From Oceanobacillus sojae (GTDB lineage Bacteria > Bacillota > Bacilli > Bacillales > Amphibacillaceae): a stretch of 64,000 nt of DNA. Below, piece by piece: positions 1 through 8,895 of this stretch. Where the stretch lies: NCBI RefSeq assembly GCF_900162665.1, contig NZ_LT727813.1, positions 725,533 to 789,532 of the forward strand. Direction: 5' to 3'. Below the pieces are notes generated by a model. That model was not told where the DNA came from, did not search any database, and worked only from the letters and a program-made list of their open reading frames with translations. A program made the translations under genes and the position numbers. Each line of letters begins with the position of its first letter. Position 1 is the stretch's first letter.

Positions 1-198
1 TCACTGACACAGTCATTAGGCTACATTACCGGCGGGAAAACAACATTAACGAAAGCTGGAAAACAAGCCTGGCCAAAAGCCGGTGATGAAGCAAATATGG
101 TATTTGTTAAGGCTTCTTGTTCTGCAGAGGCTGTTGCAAGGCGGTCCGAACGTGTAGCAACAATGTTTAAAGGAAACGTGGTTGCTGGTGAGTTGTAA
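1..198 (+). CDS. C-terminal fragment of an unrecognised protein
   Basis: The window opens inside a frame of 65 codons that runs to a TAA at 196-198. The visible tail is hydrophilic, contains a GGKTTLTKAGKQAWPKAG stretch and ends in FKGNVVAGEL. No membrane segment is visible and I do not recognise the family. It converges on the response-regulator gene and shares the hairpin at 225-279 with it. It is probably real: the frame is open from the edge, ends just before a strong terminator and has normal composition. The start lies outside the window. Confidence 0.6.
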   Translation, partial: SLTQSLGYITGGKTTLTKAGKQAWPKAGDEANMVFVKASCSAEAVARRSERVATMFKGNVVAGEL

Positions 199-224
199 TC
201 ATAGGCCTAGATAAATAACATCTT

Positions 225-279
225 AAAAGAGACACAACATCAGGATAGGTCCCTACTCCCTGATGTTGTGTCTCTTTTT
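225..279. terminator. Bidirectional terminator between convergent genes
   Basis: A 20-bp perfect stem, 225-244 paired with 259-278, has A-rich and T-rich flanks on both sides. It can end transcription of the upstream fragment on the plus strand and of the regulator gene on the minus strand. Confidence 0.85.
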
Positions 280-291
280 ACATATCCTTAT

Positions 292-1062
292 TTAAAATTC
301 TTGATGTAAAAACTGCTTTGGAGGCATTCCAATATACTTTTTGAATACCTGACTGAAATATTTATACTCACTAAAGCCTACCTCTTCTGCTACCTCATAA
401 ACTAAAACCTTATCATTTTGAAGCAATTCTACAGCTTTCAGCAGCCTGTATCTATTTAAAAAATCATTTAGACTATAGTTTGTTTCACTTTTAAATTTGG
501 CGCTTAAAAATACATTTGAAACCCCTAAATTATCACATAAATCTTTAAAGTTTATCTTAGTTGCATAATTTTTTTTAATAAAATCAATTGTGTCTATCAC
601 ATAACTTGAGGTTTCAGCAACATTAAGATTAATATTCAGCAGTTCTTTATATAATAATGAATTAACTTTATAATTATCCTTCGCTTTTTTCTCCTCAATT
701 TTAAAAATCAGATCTTTAATTACCTCTGCCAATTCCTCCATATCTACCGGTTTTAATAAATAATCATGAACACCCAGTCTGATTGCCTGCTTCGCATAAT
801 TAAATTCGTCATAACCAGTCAATATAATAGCTTCAAATTTATTATTTTCTACTGTTTCCTTCAACATTTCTATTCCATCTTTAAAAGGCATTCTTATATC
901 GGTTATGACTATATCTGGTTTTAATTTATCTATCATTTCCTTTCCCATATCTCCGTTATCTGCACATCCCACCACCACACAATTTAATTGTAACCAGTTC
1001 ATTTTATATTGGAGACCTTTTTGAATAATAGGTTCATCTTCAACTATTAATACCTTATTCAA
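292..1062 (-). CDS. YesN-type response regulator with AraC HTH
   Basis: Response regulator of the YesN class (256 aa). The receiver domain spans about residues 3-118, with acidic pocket E8/D9, phospho-acceptor D55 in DIVITDIRMP, T82 and K104. An AraC/XylS double HTH fills about residues 155-254, with the typical VAEEVGFSEYKYFSQVFKKY helix near the end. The start is TTG, preceded by AAGGAG at a 9-nt spacing. The gene overlaps the end of the sensor kinase by 8 nt, so the two are co-translated. By position it should control the adjacent importer genes in response to an extracytoplasmic signal sensed by the kinase; that is inference. Confidence 0.92.
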   Translation of the reverse strand: MNKVLIVEDEPIIQKGLQYKMNWLQLNCVVVGCADNGDMGKEMIDKLKPDIVITDIRMPFKDGIEMLKETVENNKFEAIILTGYDEFNYAKQAIRLGVHDYLLKPVDMEELAEVIKDLIFKIEEKKAKDNYKVNSLLYKELLNINLNVAETSSYVIDTIDFIKKNYATKINFKDLCDNLGVSNVFLSAKFKSETNYSLNDFLNRYRLLKAVELLQNDKVLVYEVAEEVGFSEYKYFSQVFKKYIGMPPKQFLHQEF

Positions 1063-2746
1063 TATTATTCGCTCCTTTTAATGGAATGTCTAAAGAAAAT
1101 TCACTTCCTTCATTGTAAGAGCTTTCAATTTTTAGTCCATATTTTTCACCATAGAGCAGTTGAAGTATACTTTGCGTACTTTTCAAACCAATTTGCCTGA
1201 CTTCATCAACATCCTCAGCTTTATCATAAATTTTCTTTTTCAGGTTTTCTAATTCAATTTCTTTGATTCCTAAACCATTATCAATCACTTTTATGACTAA
1301 ATGATCACCTGACTTCTGAGCAGTTAATATTATTTTTAAACTGTTTTTATAATCGATGTTATGTTTTATTGCATTCTCTATTAAAGGCTGTAGAATAAGC
1401 TTTGGGATAGGTATCTCTAACAAATCGCCAGGAATGTCAATCTCGAATTCTAGTCTTCTTCCATAACGCAGCTTTTGTATTTCACAGTAATTTATAAGGT
1501 ATTCCAGATCTACCTTTAACGGAACTAACGTATTTCCGAAATTGGTATTATATCTCATTAGTTTTGCTATTTTAACAACAATATCAGATGCATTTTCTGG
1601 GTTTAAAGTAATTTCATATTTAATCATTTCCAATGCGTTATATAAAAAATGCGGATTAAACTTAGCTTCTAAATGTTTAATTTCCAATATCCTTTTCTTT
1701 TCGGTTATTTCTTCATTTTTTTGAATGAGATCTCTTATTTTCTCTATTTTGCTTGTATACTCCTTATAAATCACATTTAACTCGACTACCTCAGTTGATT
1801 TATTAAATATATCTTTATGATTTCCGTTAGAAATAATAGTGATTAAGGCATTCAATGGCTGTAAAGTCTTTTTAAATATTTTAGGTATAATCACTCTGGC
1901 TATCAAAAAGATAATAAAGCTACTAATTAACATGGTTGCCATACCAAATATCAAGATATTTCTATATACATTGATAATAGATAAGGTGATGATATTTAGC
2001 TGATTATTCATTGCAGGCTGTTTATTCATATAGAAGTAATTTTCATCTATTTTTACCAGTCTTTGATTATTATCCACAAAGAATTTGCCGAGCGAATCAA
2101 TATGATAATTGTTCGTTTTAGCAATAACATTATCGTATTGGTCTGTTATATAAACCAGTTGATTATCAACACTGCTATCAATAAAATCATCTATGAAAAA
2201 GATAATATAGCCTATATTCTCACTGCCGTTTGATATAGCAGTTGAAAAATAATAGGAATAGCTTCTTGATTCGCCGAAAATCCGGTTATGAATCGTCTGC
2301 TCCTTATAATGTATTTGATTTAATTCATTCGCCAGTAATCTAAGAAATACATGACCGGAAAGAATTTCTTCATCATCCTGATGAAAGCTTGTTGACACAA
2401 TTTCTTCATTACCATTTATCAAAACAAAATTCGATGAGATATTTCGGCTGTTTTTAAATTCATATAACAATTTATTCACATGCGAATCTACCTCGTTGTT
2501 TTCCAGAGCTTGAACAATCTTCTTATTTAGCGACAGTTCTTTAATACCTTCCCTATATCCTTCAAATTCCTCTATTAATTCATTCTTTAACGCTTTTCCT
2601 GCTTCTCTGTTAACCTTCATAACCGAATAATTAAAGACAACATACAGCGAGATTAAAAATACGAATAATAATAAGAGAATAATAATCACTGTATATTTTA
2701 AAAATGTTTTTTTCAAATAGTCCTTTATCGATTTACTCTGTTTCAT
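1055..2746 (-). CDS. YesM-type sensor histidine kinase
   Basis: Membrane sensor kinase of the YesM/LytS-like His_kinase family (563 aa). A transmembrane helix at about 17-39 and another at about 264-286 bracket an extracytoplasmic sensing domain of about 220 residues. A linker/HAMP-like region leads to the HPK7-type motif NPHFLYN, with H366 the likely phosphorylated residue. A HATPase_c domain follows, with LIENAIKHNID (N box) and a VIDNGLGI glycine box. The ATG is preceded by AGGAG. The gene lies between the permease and the response regulator on the same strand, 83 nt after the permease stop, so the five genes from 6697 down to 292 are probably one unit. The ligand is unknown. Confidence 0.92.
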   Translation of the reverse strand: MKQSKSIKDYLKKTFLKYTVIIILLLLFVFLISLYVVFNYSVMKVNREAGKALKNELIEEFEGYREGIKELSLNKKIVQALENNEVDSHVNKLLYEFKNSRNISSNFVLINGNEEIVSTSFHQDDEEILSGHVFLRLLANELNQIHYKEQTIHNRIFGESRSYSYYFSTAISNGSENIGYIIFFIDDFIDSSVDNQLVYITDQYDNVIAKTNNYHIDSLGKFFVDNNQRLVKIDENYFYMNKQPAMNNQLNIITLSIINVYRNILIFGMATMLISSFIIFLIARVIIPKIFKKTLQPLNALITIISNGNHKDIFNKSTEVVELNVIYKEYTSKIEKIRDLIQKNEEITEKKRILEIKHLEAKFNPHFLYNALEMIKYEITLNPENASDIVVKIAKLMRYNTNFGNTLVPLKVDLEYLINYCEIQKLRYGRRLEFEIDIPGDLLEIPIPKLILQPLIENAIKHNIDYKNSLKIILTAQKSGDHLVIKVIDNGLGIKEIELENLKKKIYDKAEDVDEVRQIGLKSTQSILQLLYGEKYGLKIESSYNEGSEFSLDIPLKGANNIE

Positions 2747-2829
2747 GGTTAATAACTCCTGCTAATCATGATTAGATATAAAGATTGCTCCAATAATTGG
2801 AAAATTGGAACAACCTTTAAATATCATTT

Positions 2830-4488
2830 CTATAAATCTACCTCTTTTTTACCAGTAAGCTTAAAGAATATTAACAGAGATAAAATAGAAGTAACGGTTA
2901 AAACAGCCGAATATGCAGAAGCGTTGCCAAAATTCCCTCTTATTACTTCTGTATAAATAGACACAGCTAATGTTTGTGTCTCTGTTGAATACAGGATGAT
3001 AGATGCGCTTAATTCTCCGAGTATGGTAACCCAACTCATAATTGCACCGGCCAATACTCCTGGCAGCATCATCGGAACAATTATCCGATAGAATGTTTTT
3101 GTTTCAGATGCTCCGAGACTGATAGCTGCTTCTTCTATGCTGGGACTAATTTGACTGATGATAGCAGTGCTGGAGCGAATCGTATATGGCATCCTTCTAA
3201 TAACAAATGCAATAACCATAATCAAAACTGTCCCCGTAATAAATATCGGTTCATCACTAAATGCAAAAACTAGAGCTATACCCAGTACAGATCCCGGAAT
3301 GACAAACGGGAACATTGATAATGTATCTATAACAGAATTCATTAAATTCCTTTTTCGAACTGTTAAATAAGAAATAAAAATCCCGATAATAATAATGATA
3401 ATAATCGCATAGAATCCCATTTTATAAGTATTTATAATCGCATTTAAATCTCTGTCAAAAAGAATATTTTTATAGTTTTCAAGTGAGAACCTGCCTGTAT
3501 AGACCTGACCGCCTGATGTCTCTAAAAATGATGTAAAGATGACAACCAGCTGAGGCAATATCCCGATAAAGGTAATAAAATAAACAGCGATATGACTTAA
3601 AATATTTTTGGTTCCCGAAAGAGTTTCTGCCTGCATCGGCTTTAGCGCTGACATAGAATAAGAATACTGCCTGGACAGAATTCTTTGTAATAAAAATAAA
3701 GTAACTGTAATTATTACAAAAATAGTTGCAATTGCAGCAGCAAAACCAGCATCACCGCCAACCTCACTTAAAAATTGCTGATAAATTAATACTGGCATGG
3801 TCCGATACCCTTCACCAATTAACATTGGCGTGCCAAAATCTGCGATAACACGCATAAATACAAGTAATGAACTTGCTAAAATTGTCGGCATTATTAAGGG
3901 GATTATAATTTTTGTCATTCTTTGAAAATTTGAATACCCAAGACTTTCTGCTGCTTCTACTAAAGAATTATCAAGATTTTTCAATGCTCCCATGATATAA
4001 ATAAACACAAGAGGAAATGATTGTAATGTCAATACAAGAACAATTCCTGCAAACCCATAGATCCCATCAAAATTCAACTGAAATGTATCATTGATAAACT
4101 TGGTGATAACCCCACTTCTTCCCAATAGTTGAATCCAAGCGTAGGCTCCAATAAACGGCGGTGATATATAAGATACAATAACGATAATCTGAATAAATCT
4201 ACTGCCGAATATTTTTATCTTTCTTAACATATAAGCTAAAGGCAGTCCAATTATAACTGCCAATATGGTACTTACAATCGTAACCTTAAAACTGTTTAAT
4301 ATCGTTATATAATAAAATTTCCTCTCAAAGAAATGGATAAAATGACTAAATGTAAACGCTCCTGTTTCACTATTAAATATACCTTTACCTAATATTAAAA
4401 AAAGAGGATAAATGATAAAGATTAACATTAGCAGAAGGATAATAACAGAACTGATATTCCATAAATTAAACTTATTTTTGTTCATCAT
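2830..4488 (-). CDS. Fused double ABC permease, FbpB/AfuB type
   Basis: Inner-membrane permease of an FbpB/AfuB-like importer (about 552 aa). It carries two binding-protein-dependent transport domains in one chain, at about residues 60-265 and 340-545. Each has its EAA loop, EAAESLGYSNFQ in the first half and EEAAISLGASETKTF in the second, so one polypeptide forms the whole channel. About 12 hydrophobic helices are visible. The frame is open to a GTG at 4494, but AGGTGG sits about 6 nt before the tandem ATGs at 4488 and 4485, so I place the start at 4488. The 5' end overlaps the ATPase gene. Confidence 0.9.
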   Translation of the reverse strand: MMNKNKFNLWNISSVIILLLMLIFIIYPLFLILGKGIFNSETGAFTFSHFIHFFERKFYYITILNSFKVTIVSTILAVIIGLPLAYMLRKIKIFGSRFIQIIVIVSYISPPFIGAYAWIQLLGRSGVITKFINDTFQLNFDGIYGFAGIVLVLTLQSFPLVFIYIMGALKNLDNSLVEAAESLGYSNFQRMTKIIIPLIMPTILASSLLVFMRVIADFGTPMLIGEGYRTMPVLIYQQFLSEVGGDAGFAAAIATIFVIITVTLFLLQRILSRQYSYSMSALKPMQAETLSGTKNILSHIAVYFITFIGILPQLVVIFTSFLETSGGQVYTGRFSLENYKNILFDRDLNAIINTYKMGFYAIIIIIIIGIFISYLTVRKRNLMNSVIDTLSMFPFVIPGSVLGIALVFAFSDEPIFITGTVLIMVIAFVIRRMPYTIRSSTAIISQISPSIEEAAISLGASETKTFYRIIVPMMLPGVLAGAIMSWVTILGELSASIILYSTETQTLAVSIYTEVIRGNFGNASAYSAVLTVTSILSLLIFFKLTGKKEVDL

Positions 4489-5584
4489 GACCACCTGCCT
4501 TGATTAACGTTTCCTTCGTATCGGCATGGTAGATATTAATTTTTTTACTTTTTATATTTAAGTTAATATCTTTTCCTTCTGGTAAAATTTCTTCTTCTTC
4601 ACTATCTTGAATAACCTCAACCCGCTCTCCTGAATCAAGATTTACAAAGTAATGCGTATTTAGCCCAAGAAACATGGTACTGTCAATCTTACCTTTGATA
4701 CCGCTTTCTTCATTGGTAATGATAAACTCCTGAGGTCTTACAGATACTAATACTTCTTGTTTATCCACTATTTCATCCTGCTTCAAGTTATTCATTTTTA
4801 CTGCATACATATCATTTAAATGGACGTATAAACCATCCTCTTTCTTCTTAATTATACCTTTTATTATATTAGAAGTACCTATAAATTGAGATACAAAGAC
4901 GTTAGCAGGACGGCTGTAGATTTCTTCAGGTTTTCCTATTTGCTGAATAATGCCTTTATTCATTACTGCGATTCTATCAGAAATAGCCAGCGCTTCTTCT
5001 TGATCATGTGTAACATACACAGTCGTTATTCCAACCTCTTGTTGAATATTTTTAATAGCATTCCGCATTTCAATTCTTAATTTTGCATCTAAATTGGATA
5101 ACGGCTCATCCATTAATAATACTTTAGGGTGGATAACAAGCGCTCTTGCTAATGCAATTCTTTGCTGTTGGCCGCCTGATAAGTTTTCAGGTTTCTTCGT
5201 TTTATGCTCCTCGATCCGAACTGTTTTTAAAATATTATCAATTCTTTCGGTCATTTCCTCTTTTCCAATTTTATTGACTTTTAATCCAAAAGCAATATTT
5301 TCTTCTACTGTCATATGTGGAAAGATAGCATAGTTCTGAAAAACCATTCCCATTTTTCTTTTATTCACTGGAATATGATTAATTACCTTGTCATCAATTT
5401 TAATTTGACCATCATCAATGGAATGAAACCCTATAATCATTCGTAATAAAGTTGTCTTTCCACAGCCAGATGGCCCCAGTAAAGTAAAAAGCTCCCCTTT
5501 TTGAATGTCCAGAGAAAGCTTATCAATAACTTTATCCTCTCCAAATTTTTTTACGACTTTATCTATATTAACGGAAACACTCAC
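4472..5584 (-). CDS. ABC importer ATPase, FbpC/PotA type
   Basis: Cytoplasmic ATPase that powers the adjacent importer (370 aa). Walker A is GPSGCGKTT at about 37-45, the signature is LSGGQ at 135-139, and Walker B is VLLMDE at 155-160, followed by the D-loop SNLDAKLR and the switch His in YVTHDQEEAL. A C-terminal TOBE-like beta domain occupies about 240-355. The start is GTG with GGAGG 9 nt upstream. The order binding protein - ATPase - double permease, and the TOBE domain, match the Fe(III)/2-aminoethylphosphonate/sugar-phosphate importer class. Confidence 0.92.
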   Translation of the reverse strand: MSVSVNIDKVVKKFGEDKVIDKLSLDIQKGELFTLLGPSGCGKTTLLRMIIGFHSIDDGQIKIDDKVINHIPVNKRKMGMVFQNYAIFPHMTVEENIAFGLKVNKIGKEEMTERIDNILKTVRIEEHKTKKPENLSGGQQQRIALARALVIHPKVLLMDEPLSNLDAKLRIEMRNAIKNIQQEVGITTVYVTHDQEEALAISDRIAVMNKGIIQQIGKPEEIYSRPANVFVSQFIGTSNIIKGIIKKKEDGLYVHLNDMYAVKMNNLKQDEIVDKQEVLVSVRPQEFIITNEESGIKGKIDSTMFLGLNTHYFVNLDSGERVEVIQDSEEEEILPEGKDINLNIKSKKINIYHADTKETLIKAGGHDEQK

Positions 5585-5671
5585 TCCATATTACCTCCCT
5601 TAAAAGCATGAACGGTAACTTGTGATAATCTGCAGTTACCACAAGTTACTCGATAATTATTTTCATTAAGC

Positions 5672-6697
5672 CTAGTCTAATGATTTTTCCAGTAAATCAA
5701 CATATCTTGCAGTTATCTCATCTGTATTCTCGATAACCCACATTTCATCATATTCTTCAAATAAGTTGATTTCATCCTGAGGTATCATATAATCCGCCAG
5801 CTCAATATCTTCCCTTAAAGGTCTTACCGTTAATTCCTGGCCTGCCTGCGTCTGAATTTCTTCAGAGAGAAGATAATCTACAAATTTTTGAGCATTCTCC
5901 ATGTTTTCTGCCCCTTCTATAATCTGGACTGCCTGGCCAGGGAAAATAGCTCCTTCTTCCGGGAAAACAACCTCAACTGATTCACCATTTCTGATATAAT
6001 GGACTACTGGATCTTCCCATGTTAATCCAACAACGTATTCTCCATCTGCAACACCTTTATGAACCTGACCAGAGCTTCCTTGAATTTTTCCATCCAAATT
6101 AGCTATAAATTTTTCAACGAAATCCCATGCTTCATCAGATAAAGGATCTCCGTCACCTGCTGCATATAGCATCGCCATTAAAGATTGAAAAGCAGAGCTG
6201 GAATTAACGGGATCTCCAAATGCTATTTTTCCTTTTAATTCAGGGTCCAACAAATCTTCAAAGCTAGTAATCTGCCCTTCCCCTCCAGTTAAATCTGTAT
6301 TGACTATAAAAACAGTTGGATCTGCAAAAGCCGGGGAAAAATATCCTGTTTCATTTCTGAATTCCTCCATCATATTCTCGTCTTCAGGAGACACATATTC
6401 TGCAAATAAATCTGTTTTATCATGTAACATTGTTACATCTGCAGCCCATAAGATATCTCCTTGGGGATTGTTTCTTTCAGATTCGACTCTTGTCACCAGC
6501 TCTCCGGTACCTGCTGTAACGGTTTTTACTTTAATACCTGTTTCATTTTCAAAACTTGGGATAACTAATTCATTTAAGCTTTCACTTCTTGCTGTATAAA
6601 CAACTAATTCCTCTCCATCTCCCGAGCTGTTATTTGAACAACCTAATAATAAAAAACTTATAACTGTAAATAAAGCCATTAATTTAAGCGCTTTCAT
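5672..6697 (-). CDS. AfuA/FbpA-like substrate-binding lipoprotein
   Basis: Extracellular solute-binding lipoprotein (341 aa) of the bacterial SBP class that contains FbpA, PhnS and AfuA. The signal peptide ends in a lipobox with C20 (FLLLGC). The mature chain starts with VVYTARSESLNELVIPSFE, typical of the family, and contains GLTWEDP in the region where iron-binding FbpA proteins carry a Tyr-Tyr pair. No such pair is visible here, which argues against free ferric iron and for a phosphorylated organic ligand such as a sugar phosphate or 2-aminoethylphosphonate. GGAGG lies just before the ATG. It is the first gene of its operon. Confidence 0.9.
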   Translation of the reverse strand: MKALKLMALFTVISFLLLGCSNNSSGDGEELVVYTARSESLNELVIPSFENETGIKVKTVTAGTGELVTRVESERNNPQGDILWAADVTMLHDKTDLFAEYVSPEDENMMEEFRNETGYFSPAFADPTVFIVNTDLTGGEGQITSFEDLLDPELKGKIAFGDPVNSSSAFQSLMAMLYAAGDGDPLSDEAWDFVEKFIANLDGKIQGSSGQVHKGVADGEYVVGLTWEDPVVHYIRNGESVEVVFPEEGAIFPGQAVQIIEGAENMENAQKFVDYLLSEEIQTQAGQELTVRPLREDIELADYMIPQDEINLFEEYDEMWVIENTDEITARYVDLLEKSLD

Positions 6698-6837
6698 AAA
6701 TTTACCTCCTGTAATGTATTTTCAACTTTATCTTAAGCGATGTTATTTTATAATTGAATCCTAAAAAAACTAAAAAACATCCTAAAATTTATTCCTTATA
6801 AAAACCATACTTTTATAAGCAAAATGACTCCACCTAA

Positions 6838-6868
6838 AATACCACAGCTAAACAGCTGTGGTAAAAAC
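6838..6868 (-). terminator. Terminator downstream of mmuM
   Basis: A 9-10-bp stem, 6841-6849 with 6854-6862, has a 4-nt loop and is followed on the minus strand by TTTTA. It lies about 100 nt past the mmuM stop and separates it from the importer operon. The T-run is short. Confidence 0.5.
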
Positions 6869-6961
6869 AGAAAACCTCATTCTGAAATATTCATTTTGTT
6901 CTTTAATATAAACCTTTATAAAATATTAGCTTAAGATAAAAACAGAAACGCTAAACTGTTT

Positions 6962-7927
6962 TCATCTATCAGGTGTACTGTCATTATCTACTTCTCTCAA
7001 CACCCTGCTGATTCCCCTGATATCCTCAGGGCCCGTCCGGCAGCAGCCCCCGATAATCCTTGCTCCTTTTTCAGCCCAGCCTGCAGCAGCTGTGTTAACA
7101 TGTACATGTTCCTCTCCATACCATGTTTTGGTCTCCGGATCATAGTTTTCACCAGAGTTCGGATAAATGATAATAGGCTTTCGTGTACAGGCATTCAATT
7201 CTTGGACAGCATCACTGATAAACTCTGTGGTGACACAATTCACGCCTATAGCAACAATCTGACTGCATGTATTTAAGAATTCTGCACATTCTCTTAACAT
7301 TGTTCCTTCACTGATATGTACCGCATCCTTCAGCGTAAATGTCATCCATGCTGATATATCAGGAAATTCTTTTAACAAATCACAAATAACTTTTGCTTCC
7401 TGCAGCGAGGGGATTGTTTCAGCTGCCAATAAATCTGCACCGGCTTCAACCAAAGCTTCTATACGCGGTTTATGAAAATCATATAAAATCTGATCGCTGA
7501 CTCCATAATTACCAATATACTCTGAACCATCAGCCAGATAAGCTCCATATGGCCCGACAGACCCGGCCACCAATGGATAAGGTCGATCGGATCTTCTTTC
7601 CTCCTGCCAGTACTCCTCCCGCGCCTGTTTTGCCAGCTCTACTGTTTTTCTGATTAATGCTTTTGCTTCCTTTTCGTTTATACCGTGCTTTTTAAATCCT
7701 TCTATACTCGCTTGATAGCTTGCTGTGATAGCAATATCCGCACCAGCTTCAAAATAAGCATAATGAACCTTTCTGATTTTTTCAGGCTCATCTAACAAAA
7801 CCCGGGCAGACCATAAAGGATCGTCCAGATTACAACCCAGCTTTTCTAATTCTGTGGCCAATGCCCCGTCTAAAATTAACGTTTCAAATTGATTCAGCAA
7901 TGGATCAATTGGATTTATTTTTGTCAT
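6962..7927 (-). CDS. mmuM: Homocysteine S-methyltransferase
   Basis: Cytoplasmic zinc enzyme that moves a methyl group from S-methylmethionine (or S-adenosylmethionine) to homocysteine, giving methionine. The 321-aa chain is a single S-methyltransferase barrel. The three zinc cysteines are visible: C231 in GVNCVT and C295/C296 in GGCCRTGPEDI. The N-terminal DGALATELEKLG motif is also typical. GGAGG stands about 9 nt before the ATG. No S-methylmethionine permease (mmuP) lies beside it, so the methyl donor supply is not explained by this window. No T-box or S-box-like leader was recognised upstream. Confidence 0.92.
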   Translation of the reverse strand: MTKINPIDPLLNQFETLILDGALATELEKLGCNLDDPLWSARVLLDEPEKIRKVHYAYFEAGADIAITASYQASIEGFKKHGINEKEAKALIRKTVELAKQAREEYWQEERRSDRPYPLVAGSVGPYGAYLADGSEYIGNYGVSDQILYDFHKPRIEALVEAGADLLAAETIPSLQEAKVICDLLKEFPDISAWMTFTLKDAVHISEGTMLRECAEFLNTCSQIVAIGVNCVTTEFISDAVQELNACTRKPIIIYPNSGENYDPETKTWYGEEHVHVNTAAAGWAEKGARIIGGCCRTGPEDIRGISRVLREVDNDSTPDR

Positions 7928-8147
7928 TCTCTGCAGCCTCCGTTCATTTTATATACTAGCTTACCGTATTTTATTAGTTCTGCAAATTCATTCGGCCAGC
8001 AGGTTATTTTTAAATGCTTTTAAATCATACATTGATAATATAATCCTCCTGCCTCCCCATCTTTTTTATAAAATATAACTGCGCATGACGTGTAAATCAT
8101 GCCGCACAGTGGTATGTTATAAATAAAATGATTGTGAGGGATTATAT

Positions 8148-8843
8148 ATGAAGCTTGTACTGATTAGACATGGTCAGAGTGAATGGAATCTGGCCAACCT
8201 TTTTACCGGATGGACAGATGTAGACTTAACTGACCATGGTGCTGCGGATGCAAAGCATGCAGGACAGGCATTGAAGCAGCATGGATTCCATTTCGATGTA
8301 GCATATACATCTTATTTAAAGAGAGCCATTAAAACACTTAATTATGTATTAGAGGAAACAGACAATTTATGGATTCCCGTGCATAAATCCTGGAAGCTGA
8401 ACGAAAGACATTATGGTGCATTACAGGGATTGAATAAACAGGAAGTTGCTGAAAAATACGGAGCCGATCAGGTACATATCTGGCGCCGCAGCTTCGATGT
8501 AGCTCCACCATTTTTAGAAAAAGAAGATGAACGTTATCCCGGACATGAGGAAAAGTATAAAGAAATACCTGAAGAGAAAATTCCTCTTGGTGAAAGCCTG
8601 GAAACAACCATTGCACGCGTTATTCCTTATTGGGAGGAAGAAATTAAGCCGGCAGTAAAAGCAGGAAAAAGTGTGATTATCGCAGCACATGGAAACAGTC
8701 TAAGAGGCTTAATGAAATACCTTGAAGATATCAGTGATGAAGATATCGTAAATGTATCCATCCCTACTGGTGTTCCGCTTGTTTATGAATTAGATGACAA
8801 TTTAGTACCTGTTTCAAAATATTTTATAGATCAGGAAGAATAA
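8148..8843 (+). CDS. gpmA: 2,3-bisphosphoglycerate-dependent phosphoglycerate mutase
   Basis: Cofactor-dependent phosphoglycerate mutase (231 aa) interconverting 3- and 2-phosphoglycerate in glycolysis and gluconeogenesis. The phospho-histidine is H8 in [10 protein letters not shown]. Other active-site motifs are [37 protein letters not shown] and HGNSLRGL. The length is slightly below the roughly 250 aa of the E. coli enzyme, as in many bacilli. A GAGGGA ribosome site precedes the ATG. It stands alone, with its own terminator. Bacilli usually depend on the cofactor-independent GpmI, so this is probably a second mutase; gpmI is not in the window. Confidence 0.93.
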   Translation: MKLVLIRHGQSEWNLANLFTGWTDVDLTDHGAADAKHAGQALKQHGFHFDVAYTSYLKRAIKTLNYVLEETDNLWIPVHKSWKLNERHYGALQGLNKQEVAEKYGADQVHIWRRSFDVAPPFLEKEDERYPGHEEKYKEIPEEKIPLGESLETTIARVIPYWEEEIKPAVKAGKSVIIAAHGNSLRGLMKYLEDISDEDIVNVSIPTGVPLVYELDDNLVPVSKYFIDQEE

Positions 8844-8844
8844 A

Positions 8845-8895
8845 TAAAAAATGACATTCAGCAGTAGCTCTATCTCTGCTGAATGTCGTTTTTTA
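8845..8895. terminator. Bidirectional terminator after gpmA
   Basis: A 12-bp perfect stem, 8853-8864 with 8876-8887, is flanked by AAAAAA and TTTTTT. It serves gpmA on the plus strand and the amidase gene on the minus strand. Confidence 0.88.

Noticed and set aside
6698..6961. Riboswitch between the importer operon and mmuM
   Set aside because: Only the short mmuM terminator hairpin is present; I found no conserved S-box, T-box or other aptamer core.
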